DNA of 33,657 nt from a virus. Position 1 is the first letter of the stretch. The number at the start of each line of letters is the position of its first letter. This document shows, piece after piece, positions 26,054 through 33,436 of the stretch. The translations under genes and the position numbers were made by a program. The DNA lies in IMG/VR virus record IMGVR_UViG_3300032046_000121, positions 1 to 33,657 of that record. The stretch is one strand, 5' to 3'. Below the pieces are notes generated by a model. That model was not told where the DNA came from, did not search any database, and saw only the letters and a program-made list of their open reading frames with translations.

Positions 26054-26065
26054 GGGATTTCTCTC

Positions 26066-28387
26066 CTACTGGCCCGAGGTGGCCGCCAGGTCCTTCTGGA
26101 TGCGGCTCCTGGTCCCCTGGCTGTCTCGGGTGAAGAGGATCTTCACGAACCGCGAGGCGCGTGCGGTCATGATGCCCTCGAGCACGTTGAACTCCTCGTT
26201 GTCGCGTGCCACGGCGTTGTTGATGCCCTCGCCAGGGACATCCGCGTTGACGTAGAAGGCGTCGTTGGTGTCCTTGGTCTCGAAGACCTCGTTGGCCGTC
26301 CACATCGAGAGGTCCTTGGCCAGCGTGCGCTGGACGCGTTCTCGCGCGACCTCGGTGTTGCCCTGCGTCCGCTGCTCCTCGATGTAGGACTCGTGCGTCC
26401 GGCGCAGGTGGGCCACTCCACGGATCTCACCGACGGAGATGAAGTTGCCCGAGCGATCGCCTGCCATGACGTCGTTGATCCAGACGCCGTAGCGCCCATC
26501 GACGTTGCGCAGGCCAGCGACGATCGGGTTGATCCCATTGTCCGTCACGTAGTCCTGCACGTTCTCGTCGAGGACCGTCTCGGTCTCGAGCCCGGTGGCC
26601 TCGTTCAGGTAGCCATAGGTCTGGTTGCCCGGCTGGCGCCACATCTGCTGCTTGACGTCCTCCACCGTGTTGCGCGCCATGCGGCCGGCGATGAGCCCCG
26701 AGGGCGGAACCACGATGTTGTCCTCGAGCCCGTAGAGCGTCTTGTCCGGGTTGGCGATCTTGACCCGCGGCCAATACATGGCCGTGCGCGCCTCCGATAC
26801 ATCCAAGCTCTGCACGTGGGTCACGATGGCGTCGTCATCGCTGCCAGCTGGGGGGTCCGGAACGAAGACGATCTTGCCCATCTTCGTCTCGCCGCAATAC
26901 GTGGTGGCAGCGTTCTGCACCGCCGTTGCCGTCGAGTCCGGGATGATCAGCAGATCACCCTCGTTGGTCAGGTTGAAGCCGTAGAGTCCCGTCCGGAGCG
27001 CAGGCGACCCGATGTAGTCGGTGGTGGTCAGGCCGGTCAACCCGTTGTCCCCACCCGTGAGGTAGGTCGTGGAGACGTTCACCGGCCGGCGCTGCAGCGT
27101 GCTTCCCGCGGCCAGCTTGTCCTCGAGTCGAATGCACTTCGACCGGCTGGAGAGCGTGTTGACCACGGCGATGGCGTAGTTGGTGTCGTCGGCTGCGTCC
27201 ATGTTGAGGTTGCGATGTCGCTCCACAGGGCGAGTGTAGCCCGTCCGGTAGACCACGAGGTCAAACGACGAGGTCTCCCCGTTGGTCGCAGCCGTCACGC
27301 TGACGGAGTACTCGTTGCCGACCGTGCCGTAGTAGAGCGCGTCCACGTCGAGCGTCGCGACGACGCCGCCGTCTGTCCCAGTATGCGCCGCGGTGTCGAG
27401 GCCCATCTTGGTCTCGGCTGTCGACGTCGCATCGGCATGGATGCTGCCGGTGGACCCGGACGTGTTCGTCCGGATGGTGAGGTACCCGCTATCCGAGCTC
27501 ACGGTGATGAGCCCAGTCAGCTCGGCCTCGCCCTCGAGCCACGCCTTGACCTCGGCCAGGCTCACGGAGCTAGCGTCCGCGGCGTCTCCCGACCCAGTGA
27601 CCGTGGCCACGTTGAACTGAATGATCGAGTTGGCGTCAGTGCCGTAGGGCCCACCGCCGCTCTCGACGAGGTTGATGCTTGCGCCTGAGCCCTTCTGGTC
27701 CGTCGTCAGGGTAACTCGCTTGCCAGCGCCGGTCACTGTGGCCTGCACACCGAGGAGCTGCGCGTTCAGAATCGCGGCAACTTCCTCGGCAGTCGCCGCG
27801 GTGATGTCGTCGAAGTCCGCGCTGCGGAACGTGACCTGCTGCGTGTCGCCAGCGTTGATGGAGAAGTCCATCGTTGAATCGGGCACGATGTTGAAAGGCT
27901 CATCGAGCTGGTTCTGCTCCGTCGCTGCCACCGCAGTGAACGTCGCCGTGCCCTTATTCGCCGGGTCCTCACCATCGATATAGAGGATCAGCGTGTCGTT
28001 GTTCTCGAGGGCGAACGGTGCCAGGACAGTCCCAGTGATCATCGCGTACGACGGAGACACGTCGGACGTGCTCAACACGGCTGCGGCTTTGGCCCCCGTG
28101 GCCGGATCGCCGTTTCCATCCCAGTGGAAGATGCGGTTGAAGATGACCTTCCCGCCACGCCGCCCGCGGCCACGGAAGTACTGGTCGATCGCGATGCCAG
28201 CGTAGTAGCTGGCCATCATCCCGCCGAACTTGGTCTTGAAGTCATCCCACGTCGTACAGACCGTTGGGCCCAGCGGACCCCACGGCGCAACGCCGGGAAC
28301 CAGCAGAGTGTCAGACTCCAGGCTGGGAACGCCTCGCGCCGACGGCGGGACGTTCTCGAACTCGATCCTCGATCTCCCGCGACCCAT
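26066..28387 (-). CDS. Contractile tail sheath protein, with insertion domains
   Basis: A 773-aa protein, larger than common sheaths. The N-terminus has LVPGVAPWGPLGPTVCTTWD followed by DFKTKFGG (residues 29-56), the family motif with a G-x-x-x-x-G-P turn then a loop ending in FGG. The C-terminal half has LEDNIVVPPSGLIAGRMARN (554-573) and GINPIVAGLRNVDGRYGVWI (618-637), typical of P..g.vAG..aR and gIN.i motifs, and a terminal arm. Residues ~115-340 are an insertion containing two related modules, one with FRSADFDDITAATAEEVAAI (187-206), the other with ASSVSLAEVKAWLEGE. Strong AGGAGG eight bases before the ATG fits high expression. Confidence 0.93.
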   Translation of the reverse strand: MGRGRSRIEFENVPPSARGVPSLESDTLLVPGVAPWGPLGPTVCTTWDDFKTKFGGMMASYYAGIAIDQYFRGRGRRGGKVIFNRIFHWDGNGDPATGAKAAAVLSTSDVSPSYAMITGTVLAPFALENNDTLILYIDGEDPANKGTATFTAVAATEQNQLDEPFNIVPDSTMDFSINAGDTQQVTFRSADFDDITAATAEEVAAILNAQLLGVQATVTGAGKRVTLTTDQKGSGASINLVESGGGPYGTDANSIIQFNVATVTGSGDAADASSVSLAEVKAWLEGEAELTGLITVSSDSGYLTIRTNTSGSTGSIHADATSTAETKMGLDTAAHTGTDGGVVATLDVDALYYGTVGNEYSVSVTAATNGETSSFDLVVYRTGYTRPVERHRNLNMDAADDTNYAIAVVNTLSSRSKCIRLEDKLAAGSTLQRRPVNVSTTYLTGGDNGLTGLTTTDYIGSPALRTGLYGFNLTNEGDLLIIPDSTATAVQNAATTYCGETKMGKIVFVPDPPAGSDDDAIVTHVQSLDVSEARTAMYWPRVKIANPDKTLYGLEDNIVVPPSGLIAGRMARNTVEDVKQQMWRQPGNQTYGYLNEATGLETETVLDENVQDYVTDNGINPIVAGLRNVDGRYGVWINDVMAGDRSGNFISVGEIRGVAHLRRTHESYIEEQRTQGNTEVARERVQRTLAKDLSMWTANEVFETKDTNDAFYVNADVPGEGINNAVARDNEEFNVLEGIMTARASRFVKILFTRDSQGTRSRIQKDLAATSGQ

Positions 28388-28390
28388 GGG

Positions 28391-28672
28391 CTAGACCTCC
28401 TCGACAGCCGTGAGAACTTCCTCGACGGCGATCGTCTTGCCGACGGCGGCGCGGATCTGAGGGATGCGCTGCACCACGGCGGGCAATGGCTGGCTCTTCT
28501 CGCCAGGCTGTAGGATGATAGAGGCCTCCCGACGCTTCGGCGCTCCTTTGCTCATCGATGGCAGCGGGGCGCACAGGCAGCGCTGCAGCTTCGTGCAGAC
28601 GATGCTGTGGTACAGCGTCTGCTCGAAGACCATCTTGCCGATGTTCTTCAGAACGACTTGCTTTTCGGCCAT
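28391..28672 (-). CDS. Small protein upstream of sheath, unknown
   Basis: A 93-aa protein. GGAG lies eight bases before the ATG and the stop is three bases before the sheath start, so it is translationally close to the sheath. The sequence is short strands with three cysteines (SIVCTKLQRCLCAPLPS), a basic turn (KGAPKRREASIILQPGEKS) and an acidic C-terminus (VEEVLTAVEEV). The ILQPGEKSQPLP line suggests a small beta-sandwich. A gene of this size between terminator and sheath occurs in other myoviruses, but I cannot name a function. It could be a tail-neck or assembly factor. Confidence 0.65.
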   Translation of the reverse strand: MAEKQVVLKNIGKMVFEQTLYHSIVCTKLQRCLCAPLPSMSKGAPKRREASIILQPGEKSQPLPAVVQRIPQIRAAVGKTIAVEEVLTAVEEV

Positions 28673-28740
28673 CAGCGTTTCTCCAGCAGCTTTCCGTTCA
28701 TCCTAGGGGGAGCAGCGCTCCTCGGCAATTTCTGTGGAGG

Positions 28741-28763
28741 CCTAGAGACCTTCGGCCTCTAGG
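28741..28763 (-). terminator. Hairpin after tail terminator gene
   Basis: CCTAGAG-A-CC-TTC-GG-C-CTCTAGG: a seven-base-pair outer stem with one internal mismatch and two further pairs, immediately after the stop of the upstream gene. A second smaller hairpin (GGAGCGCTGCTCC) follows at about 28719-28732. There is no U-run after either, so this may be an mRNA processing or 3'-protection structure and only possibly a terminator. It fills most of the 94-nt gap 28673-28766, the longest gene-free gap on the minus strand within the tail operon. Confidence 0.4.
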
Positions 28764-28766
28764 CCC

Positions 28767-29723
28767 TCACAGGGTTGGAGGAACACGGCCTACGTAGAGC
28801 TGCGCGTGCTCGATGAGCTTGACCTTCTCGACCGGGTAGTTACCGACCGTGCGGATGCCGCGGACCCGTAGGGCCATCTGACAGAGGGAAATGCCCATGC
28901 TGCTCTCTCGCCCAGCCTGCGTAGGGTCCTGCGTGATCTCGATGGGGTAGCTATTCGCGTCCGTGCTGCCCGGGTAGAGGTCCTGGTCCACAGTGGAAGT
29001 CAAGTAGGGGTCAGCATTGACTGCCTCCTGCACTGCCTGGCACAGAGCTAGCGGCTCAATCATGCCTCGCCCGCCCGCGGTGAGGGTGCAAGTCATCATG
29101 TAGGTCCTTTGCCCACGGTAGTAGTCGTACCCCCCTGTGGCATTGGGCACCTCCTCGAGACCATTGTCCTCCTCGGAGTACTCCTTGTCGTGCGCCCACG
29201 ACAGGTCCACACCCAGGTACGGCACCTGCTCAACCTTCGTTACGGTTTCTCCCTCGTCGTTGAACTCGATGCTGAGAGCCACGTTGGTCTCGAGCAGCAC
29301 CTCGCGCTGCAAGCGCTCCAGGAAGGCCTCCAGCACCTGCTCCAGCGGGTCTGCCTTGCCCGGGGCATACCTTGGGTGCCTGGCGTAGGTGTAGACGGCT
29401 GTAGCCGTGGCAGTCTCACCAGGAATGACTACGCCAGTAGAGCTGAGGTTGGATACAACCACGTCTACGGCCGTGTGGGACTCAGCCTGGGAGTCTCCCA
29501 TATACCTCGGGGCTTGCACACGAATGTGCATCGAGGAGCACACGTCGATGTGCTCGGCGGGGCGGCCTCCGATAGTCACGGAGACCGTTGCGGGGATCAC
29601 AGGGACGGGAATCTCGTAAGTGGCCACGGGTATTTTGAAATTCGTCCCGTAGATCTCGATCAGGTTGAACCCAGAGGCTGGTCCGGATGCTGGAGAGATA
29701 GAGGAGATCGTCGGTACGGTCAT
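28767..29723 (-). CDS. Probable tail terminator with IPT/TIG domain
   Basis: A 318-aa protein. Residues 1-110 fit an IPT/TIG (Ig-like) domain: PTISSISPASGPASGFNLIE, then IYGTNFKIP and VSVTIGGRPAEHIDVCSS. The rest starts with the helix ADPLEQVLEAFLERLQREVL and proceeds through strands VPYLGVDLSWAH and YMMTCTLTAGG to a helix ALCQAVQEAVNADPYL, an arrangement like tail terminators or neck proteins that cap the tube and sheath. Assignment is by order (before sheath and tube) and this pattern, not by search. ATG at 29723 is chosen; an earlier TTG start would add 21 residues. AGGAGG lies 25 nt upstream, too far to serve this ATG directly. Confidence 0.6.
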   Translation of the reverse strand: MTVPTISSISPASGPASGFNLIEIYGTNFKIPVATYEIPVPVIPATVSVTIGGRPAEHIDVCSSMHIRVQAPRYMGDSQAESHTAVDVVVSNLSSTGVVIPGETATATAVYTYARHPRYAPGKADPLEQVLEAFLERLQREVLLETNVALSIEFNDEGETVTKVEQVPYLGVDLSWAHDKEYSEEDNGLEEVPNATGGYDYYRGQRTYMMTCTLTAGGRGMIEPLALCQAVQEAVNADPYLTSTVDQDLYPGSTDANSYPIEITQDPTQAGRESSMGISLCQMALRVRGIRTVGNYPVEKVKLIEHAQLYVGRVPPTL

Positions 29724-29885
29724 GCTGAGATCATCGGGCTTTGACCGAACCTCCTGCAATAATTCTTGTTGACAGCCAAATGCCAACAGGCAGAGGATGA
29801 GTCTAGATCCGGGGGGAACCTACCGCTGGTGGGGAGGGGGAAGGAATGTTCTCTACTCCCCCTAGCCATGACAAGGAGAATGTCC
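29724..29885. other. Divergent intergenic region, 162 nt
   Basis: The longest stretch without a gene and the only divergent gap. It holds the candidate minus-strand promoter, an unused AGGAGG on the minus strand, a plus-strand TTGACA at 29769-29774 and, near the plus gene, GGGGAGGGGG ... CTCCCCC (29831-29863), which could fold into a leader hairpin. No RNA gene is recognised. Confidence 0.5.
29759..29786 (-). promoter_or_regulatory. Possible sigma70-like promoter, minus strand
   Basis: TTGGCA (29786-29781) and AATTAT (29764-29759) with a 16-bp spacer, in the gap between the divergent genes. It would drive the tail terminator-sheath-tube operon. Five of six and four of six consensus bases match, so the call is weak. 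A TTGACA on the plus strand at 29769-29774 lacks a good -10 box. Confidence 0.3.
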
Positions 29886-30566
29886 ATGCCGCATTGGGTT
29901 TCATGGGTCCTGAACCAGATGATCTGGTTCATCCCGGCGCTCTTGCTCCTCGGGACCGTGCTCAACCGCGTCTCCCTGCATTTCAGCGTCGGCTCCAAGG
30001 CTCGCTGGTTCCTTGGTGTCGTCACGGAGGCCTTCAGCGTCCTCACCTCCGTCGGCTGCCAGTGGAGCCCAGAGTGGTACGGCAAGCTGAAGTTCCCGTT
30101 CCAGAGCGTCCCGCCCGACACTGAGAAGCCCAAGGACGGAGGCTTCGTGAGCCTCGGTCTGATGCTGTTCCTCGCTGCGGCTCTGGTCCTGCTGCTCTCG
30201 GGGTGTGCTACGGCTGAGAAGGCCTTCAAGGGAACATCAGCCTCGACGACGTCGTTGCGGCAGGCGGCCACGGCCTGGTTCGACGCTGACTGCATGAAGA
30301 CTGCCAAGGCCTGTCCCAAGGGCAAGCCCGAGGACTGTGCGCCATGGGTGAAGTGCAGCAAGACCCGAGAGGCCGTCTACACGTCGACGAACTCGATCCA
30401 GCTGGGCTGCGCATCCGGGCTGCAGCTACTCACTGCCGGATTCGACGTGAAGGCCAAGCTGCTCCTCGTCGAAGTTGGTCTGGCCGTCGAGGAGCTCTAC
30501 CAGAAGCTGAAGGACCTGGGCGTCTTCTCCGCTGGCACCAAGGGCCTGCTGGAGGTGACGCCATGA
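29886..30566 (+). CDS. Membrane/lipoprotein of opposite-strand island
   Basis: A 226-aa protein on the plus strand. ATG at 29886 has AAGGAG seven bases upstream, better than earlier ATGs at 29868 and 29880. Residues 7-32 are hydrophobic (WVLNQMIWFIPALLLLGTVL), and 88-107 form a second hydrophobic segment ending in LLSGC, a lipobox with Cys107. After it comes a mostly hydrophilic domain with five more cysteines (136, 143, 151, 157, 175). An in-frame GTG at 30147 has GGAGG four bases before it; starting there would give a 139-aa lipoprotein with a normal signal peptide. One gene could thus give two proteins. A lysis or envelope role (holin or spanin type) is a guess from topology. Confidence 0.7.
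   Translation: MPHWVSWVLNQMIWFIPALLLLGTVLNRVSLHFSVGSKARWFLGVVTEAFSVLTSVGCQWSPEWYGKLKFPFQSVPPDTEKPKDGGFVSLGLMLFLAAALVLLLSGCATAEKAFKGTSASTTSLRQAATAWFDADCMKTAKACPKGKPEDCAPWVKCSKTREAVYTSTNSIQLGCASGLQLLTAGFDVKAKLLLVEVGLAVEELYQKLKDLGVFSAGTKGLLEVTP
30138..30149 (+). promoter_or_regulatory. Possible internal ribosome binding site and GTG start
   Basis: GGAGG (30138-30142), four bases, then GTG (30147-30149), in frame with the surrounding gene. Downstream translation VSLGLMLFLAAALVLLLSGC is a textbook lipoprotein signal. The chance of such a site arising in GC-rich DNA is not negligible. Confidence 0.4.
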
Positions 30567-30778
30567 CGTTCCAGCAAGTTCTCGATGCCATCAAGGGCGG
30601 CGCCGACATCGGCACCATTCTGCTCAAGCTCGCCGTCGGCATTGTCGAGGCCATCATGCACTCCAGCGGCAAGAGTACCGACGAGGTCCTCTCCGACATC
30701 CGCGTTGAGATCGCCGCGACCAACAAGGCTCGCGAGGACGCCGAGGCCGCGGAGCGGAAGGTCATCTCCGGAGGCTAG
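30563..30778 (+). CDS. Small helical protein of opposite-strand island
   Basis: A 71-aa protein. The ATG overlaps the preceding TGA (ATGA) and has GGAGG seven bases upstream, so it is coupled to the lipoprotein gene. Residues 15-33 (ADIGTILLKLAVGIVEAIMH) are moderately hydrophobic and could be an amphipathic or weak membrane helix. The rest is charged and likely coiled (DEVLSDIRVEIAATNKARED, AEAAERKVI). The stop overlaps by four bases the 3' end of the convergent tail-completion gene. Function unknown; a lysis accessory is one option. Confidence 0.65.
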   Translation: MTFQQVLDAIKGGADIGTILLKLAVGIVEAIMHSSGKSTDEVLSDIRVEIAATNKAREDAEAAERKVISGG

Positions 30779-31452
30779 GCAGCTCCGTAGGCCTGCGCCA
30801 TCCTCTCCAGTCGTTTCTTGACCTGCTCGTCGGCAACCTTGGGCAGGATTCGCCGGACGATGTCCTTGGCGACTGCAGACCAGACGGGCCGCTTTGGGGG
30901 CGTGTAGTAGTAGAACCCGCGGTCCTTGTCCTCCTCGGGGAGGTAGTTCCTGGCTGACTTCCGCGTTCCATACCCGCCACGTCCCTCGCGGATCATGATC
31001 TGGTAGACGATGGACCGTAGGGTGATCTTGACCATGGCCTCGCCCGGGGGGTTCTCGATGCCATGGGCGATCTGAGCGAGGTTCTTCCCCGTCGAGATGT
31101 GCACGGCGAGCGGGTCGATCTGCACCACGTAGCCCTTGCCCGGCTGTGGAGTCACGACGACGAACCTCGCGAAGCCCTGCAGGCCGACGTGGCTCTCTGG
31201 CATCGGCAGACGGTAGGGCCGGTTGCCTCGGCCCTTCTCCTTGCCTGCTCGAGCAGCCTTGTACCCGAAGCCGCTGCTCCGGCCGTAGCTGCGGTACTTG
31301 GCCTTGACGAGCGCCTGAATCTGACCCGTGGCAGACTCGGCTGCCTTGGACATGACACGCGCGAGGGCCCCGGCCTTCAGGTCGTTGAAGAAGGCGATGG
31401 CATTCCGGATGCCTTGAGCATACTCAGCTTTGCCTTGCTTCTGAGAGGCCAC
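30775..31452 (-). CDS. Probable tail completion / neck protein
   Basis: A 225-aa basic protein. GTG start at 31452 five bases after the previous stop; the upstream ribosome binding site is weak. The N-terminus is helical (AYAQGIRNAIAFFNDLKAG is approximate; helix at residues 10-55, ending in IQALVKAKYRSYGRS) and the middle has strands (ARFVVVTPQPGKGYVVQIDP, LAVHISTGKN). The C-terminus is a basic helix (WSAVAKDIVRRILPKVADEQ). Helix-then-strand layout and gene order (after connector and head closure, before terminator) suggest an HK97 gp10-like neck or tail completion protein. The family match is uncertain. Confidence 0.5.
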   Translation of the reverse strand: MASQKQGKAEYAQGIRNAIAFFNDLKAGALARVMSKAAESATGQIQALVKAKYRSYGRSSGFGYKAARAGKEKGRGNRPYRLPMPESHVGLQGFARFVVVTPQPGKGYVVQIDPLAVHISTGKNLAQIAHGIENPPGEAMVKITLRSIVYQIMIREGRGGYGTRKSARNYLPEEDKDRGFYYYTPPKRPVWSAVAKDIVRRILPKVADEQVKKRLERMAQAYGAA

Positions 31453-31456
31453 GGCG

Positions 31457-31975
31457 CTACCGCTGCTTGGCCGGATTCGAGGCCTGGTGCGTCGTGTAGA
31501 GGATCTCGAGGTCGTGCCCCGATGGTCCGAACCCGTTGCTCCCCGGGCGGCACTCGAGGACGTAGAGCGGGCTGTCCCACGACATCACGACCTGCGTGGT
31601 CAGCTTCTTCTCGACGCGCACAATGCGATCCATCTTCTTGAGGATGCACTTGCCGCTGGAATCGAGGAGACCGAGCCGTGTGAGGTCTCTGTGATGGAGC
31701 ACGAAGACCACGTTCGAGTCGGGGGTCTCACCGCCGAAGTTCGTGCGCAGGCGCTCGAAGCTCTGCACCTCGACCTGGCAAGGGACCTTGATCTCCAGCA
31801 TCTCCTCTCGAGCTGAAGTGGGCTTTCCCGTCGTCGGGCTGGTGTAGACCACGGGCTCTCGCAAGACCCTGTTGTAGCCCTGCGTTGGAGCTCCGGGCGG
31901 GTCTACAGCTCGCGTGGCCTCGAAATCGAGGCGGGCGATGACCACACCGACGGGCTTGATGAGAGGGACGCGCAT
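31457..31975 (-). CDS. Probable head closure / neck protein
   Basis: A 172-aa beta-rich protein. ATG at 31975 overlaps the TGA of the connector gene (TGATG); no clear ribosome binding site, so coupled. Strand segments include VGVVIARLDFEATRAVD, EMLEIKVPCQVEVQSFERL, SNVVFVLHHRDLTRLGLLD and DRIVRVEKKLTTQVV, typical in length and order of small beta-barrel head closure proteins of the neck. The assignment rests mainly on its position straight after the connector. No motif excludes another neck role. Confidence 0.5.
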   Translation of the reverse strand: MRVPLIKPVGVVIARLDFEATRAVDPPGAPTQGYNRVLREPVVYTSPTTGKPTSAREEMLEIKVPCQVEVQSFERLRTNFGGETPDSNVVFVLHHRDLTRLGLLDSSGKCILKKMDRIVRVEKKLTTQVVMSWDSPLYVLECRPGSNGFGPSGHDLEILYTTHQASNPAKQR

Positions 31976-33114
31976 CAGCTGTTGAAGTCCTCGCTGGTCG
32001 AGTCGTCAACCCACTCGAGCTGGGTCTGGCGCCGGCCGGCTGGGCGCATCATCAAGGGGGAGGCGAATCGGATGAGCTTCTGGTCCAGGATAGGGTCCCC
32101 CGTGGGCTCGGAGTAGCTCCCGCTGCCCCCTCCGCCCTTCCCGTAGCCCCCGAACGTGATGGATTGGTCCCGGGTCCGCATGGACAGAACGCTGCCCGGC
32201 CGCTGGACCTCGGGATCACTCAGCGAAGGGTCTTCCAAATGCCTGGTGATAAGTGCACCCAGCACCTGGGCTATCTCAGTTGGGGTTTCACCGATACCTA
32301 CCCGATCTGACATTTCCGCGGGGGCCGGGTCGGTGTAGCCGAAGACCCCGGTGAGCCTCAGGCCCTGCCAGGAGCCTGCCCAGCTACCCCCGGTGAGCAG
32401 GACGAGCTTCGGGTCCTGCCGGTCGTCCGGGGAGAGCAGGCCGTCCATGTGCCGGTTGTAGACGCGGTAGGCGTCCTGGTCGTAGTCGTAGGCCACGTCG
32501 TCCGTGGGGACGCCTGAGTTGAGGGTCTTGTCGGTCGACTGGACCTTCTCGATGGCGATGACGGCTTCCTGCAAGCTGAGGATCGGGCCGTCGGACAGGG
32601 GCTCGGTGCGGAGCTCGCCGTACCGCGGCTCGAAGAAGCGGCCGGTCCAGCTCTCGATCCTCCTCGAGTACTGCTCGACGAGACGCTGCAGGGTGCGAAT
32701 CGGAGTGGTGCTGGCGACGTAGCCGTCCTCGATGAGCCGGCGCGTGCTGGCATAGGCGCAGAAGCTTCTCCCCGTGGGGTAGTCGATGGCGCTAAGCACC
32801 TCGAACGGGATGACCTGAACGTAGGTGGGCCCCGTGGAGGACAAGCGGTAGCTCACGATGACCCGGTGCGACCCGACGGATCGGCTGGTCGTGTCGAACG
32901 GGATGACGTAGCGCCCGGTGCCGAGCTTGTGGCTACCCTCTGTCAGGAGCACAGTTGTACCGATCACCACTGGGGTGCCCACGGACGGGTTGGTGATGTC
33001 CTGAACGATGAACGACCCGTCGTAGATGTCGAGGAGGACCTCGCCCTGCCGGCAGAAGAACAGCAAGCGCGGGACGGTCTTGCTACTTACCTCTCCCTGA
33101 GTCAGGCCGCGCAT
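31975..33114 (-). CDS. Head-tail connector-like protein with N-terminal beta domain
   Basis: A 379-aa protein. ATG at 33114 with AGGAG nine bases upstream. Residues ~118-300 follow the gp6-like connector pattern: CAYASTRRLIED, LQRLVEQYSRRIESWTGRFF (142-161), and a helix TEIAQVLGALITRHLEDPSL near 279-298. This family forms the ring below the portal. Residues ~20-107 are an added beta domain (EVLLDIYDGSFIVQDITNPS ... HRVIVSYRLSSTGPTYVQ), Ig- or C2-like. The C-terminus holds a glycine-rich stretch GGYGKGGGGSGSYS. Connector proteins are usually under 200 residues, so this one is enlarged. It overlaps the upstream gene by 32 nt. Confidence 0.6.
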   Translation of the reverse strand: MRGLTQGEVSSKTVPRLLFFCRQGEVLLDIYDGSFIVQDITNPSVGTPVVIGTTVLLTEGSHKLGTGRYVIPFDTTSRSVGSHRVIVSYRLSSTGPTYVQVIPFEVLSAIDYPTGRSFCAYASTRRLIEDGYVASTTPIRTLQRLVEQYSRRIESWTGRFFEPRYGELRTEPLSDGPILSLQEAVIAIEKVQSTDKTLNSGVPTDDVAYDYDQDAYRVYNRHMDGLLSPDDRQDPKLVLLTGGSWAGSWQGLRLTGVFGYTDPAPAEMSDRVGIGETPTEIAQVLGALITRHLEDPSLSDPEVQRPGSVLSMRTRDQSITFGGYGKGGGGSGSYSEPTGDPILDQKLIRFASPLMMRPAGRRQTQLEWVDDSTSEDFNS

Positions 33115-33436
33115 GGCTGTCGTCTCCTCGTTTCCTGCGGATGATCTTCTTCAAATCCCGCTGTGCACTCGCAAATTGTATCTGAGGAGAGTTGGCGAAC
33201 TCAACTTCGAGGCTGCGCGCGTGGCTGTCCGGGTCGTAGAACCACACCTCGTGCCGTGCTGGCCCAAGGAAGAATCCGTCTCTCACTTCGATCTTGAGAC
33301 CGGAAGACTGCCTCGACCGCATGTAGATGTAGATGGCAAGGTCGAGCTCGGTGACCTTCACTCGATCGCCGAACCGCTCCATGGACGGCGATGCGTAGTC
33401 GTTCAGCTCCTTGCCAGCAGGCACGTGCGCTCTCAA
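33083..33436 (-). CDS. Small protein before connector, unknown
   Basis: A 117-aa protein. The TTG at 33436 overlaps the previous TGA (TTGA), but GAGG is only one base before it. The in-frame GTG at 33424 is a good alternative start. The protein has YASPSMERFGDRVKVTELDL and AIYIYMRSRQSSGLKIEV, then FFLGPARHEVWFYDPDSHAR and a basic C-terminus KKIIRRKRGDD. The central part looks like an alpha/beta or beta-sheet domain. No family recognised; a neck or capsid-associated role is inferred from position. Confidence 0.6.
   Translation of the reverse strand: MRAHVPAGKELNDYASPSMERFGDRVKVTELDLAIYIYMRSRQSSGLKIEVRDGFFLGPARHEVWFYDPDSHARSLEVEFANSPQIQFASAQRDLKKIIRRKRGDDSHARPDSGRGK

Noticed and set aside
25781-27688. 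635-aa plus-strand open frame
   Set aside because: Antisense to tube and sheath, both clearly recognised. Composition is biased (Arg/Val/Asp/His-rich) and no motif is visible.
29769-29798. Plus-strand promoter with perfect TTGACA
   Set aside because: The best -10 candidate at the right spacing (GAGGAT) matches only three of six bases, so it is not annotated as a promoter.
29720-30361. 213-aa minus-strand frame opposite the plus-strand island
   Set aside because: It would avoid the need for an opposite-strand island, but it lacks a ribosome binding site and recognisable features, while the plus-strand frame has AAGGAG, hydrophobic segments, a lipobox and a coupled second gene.
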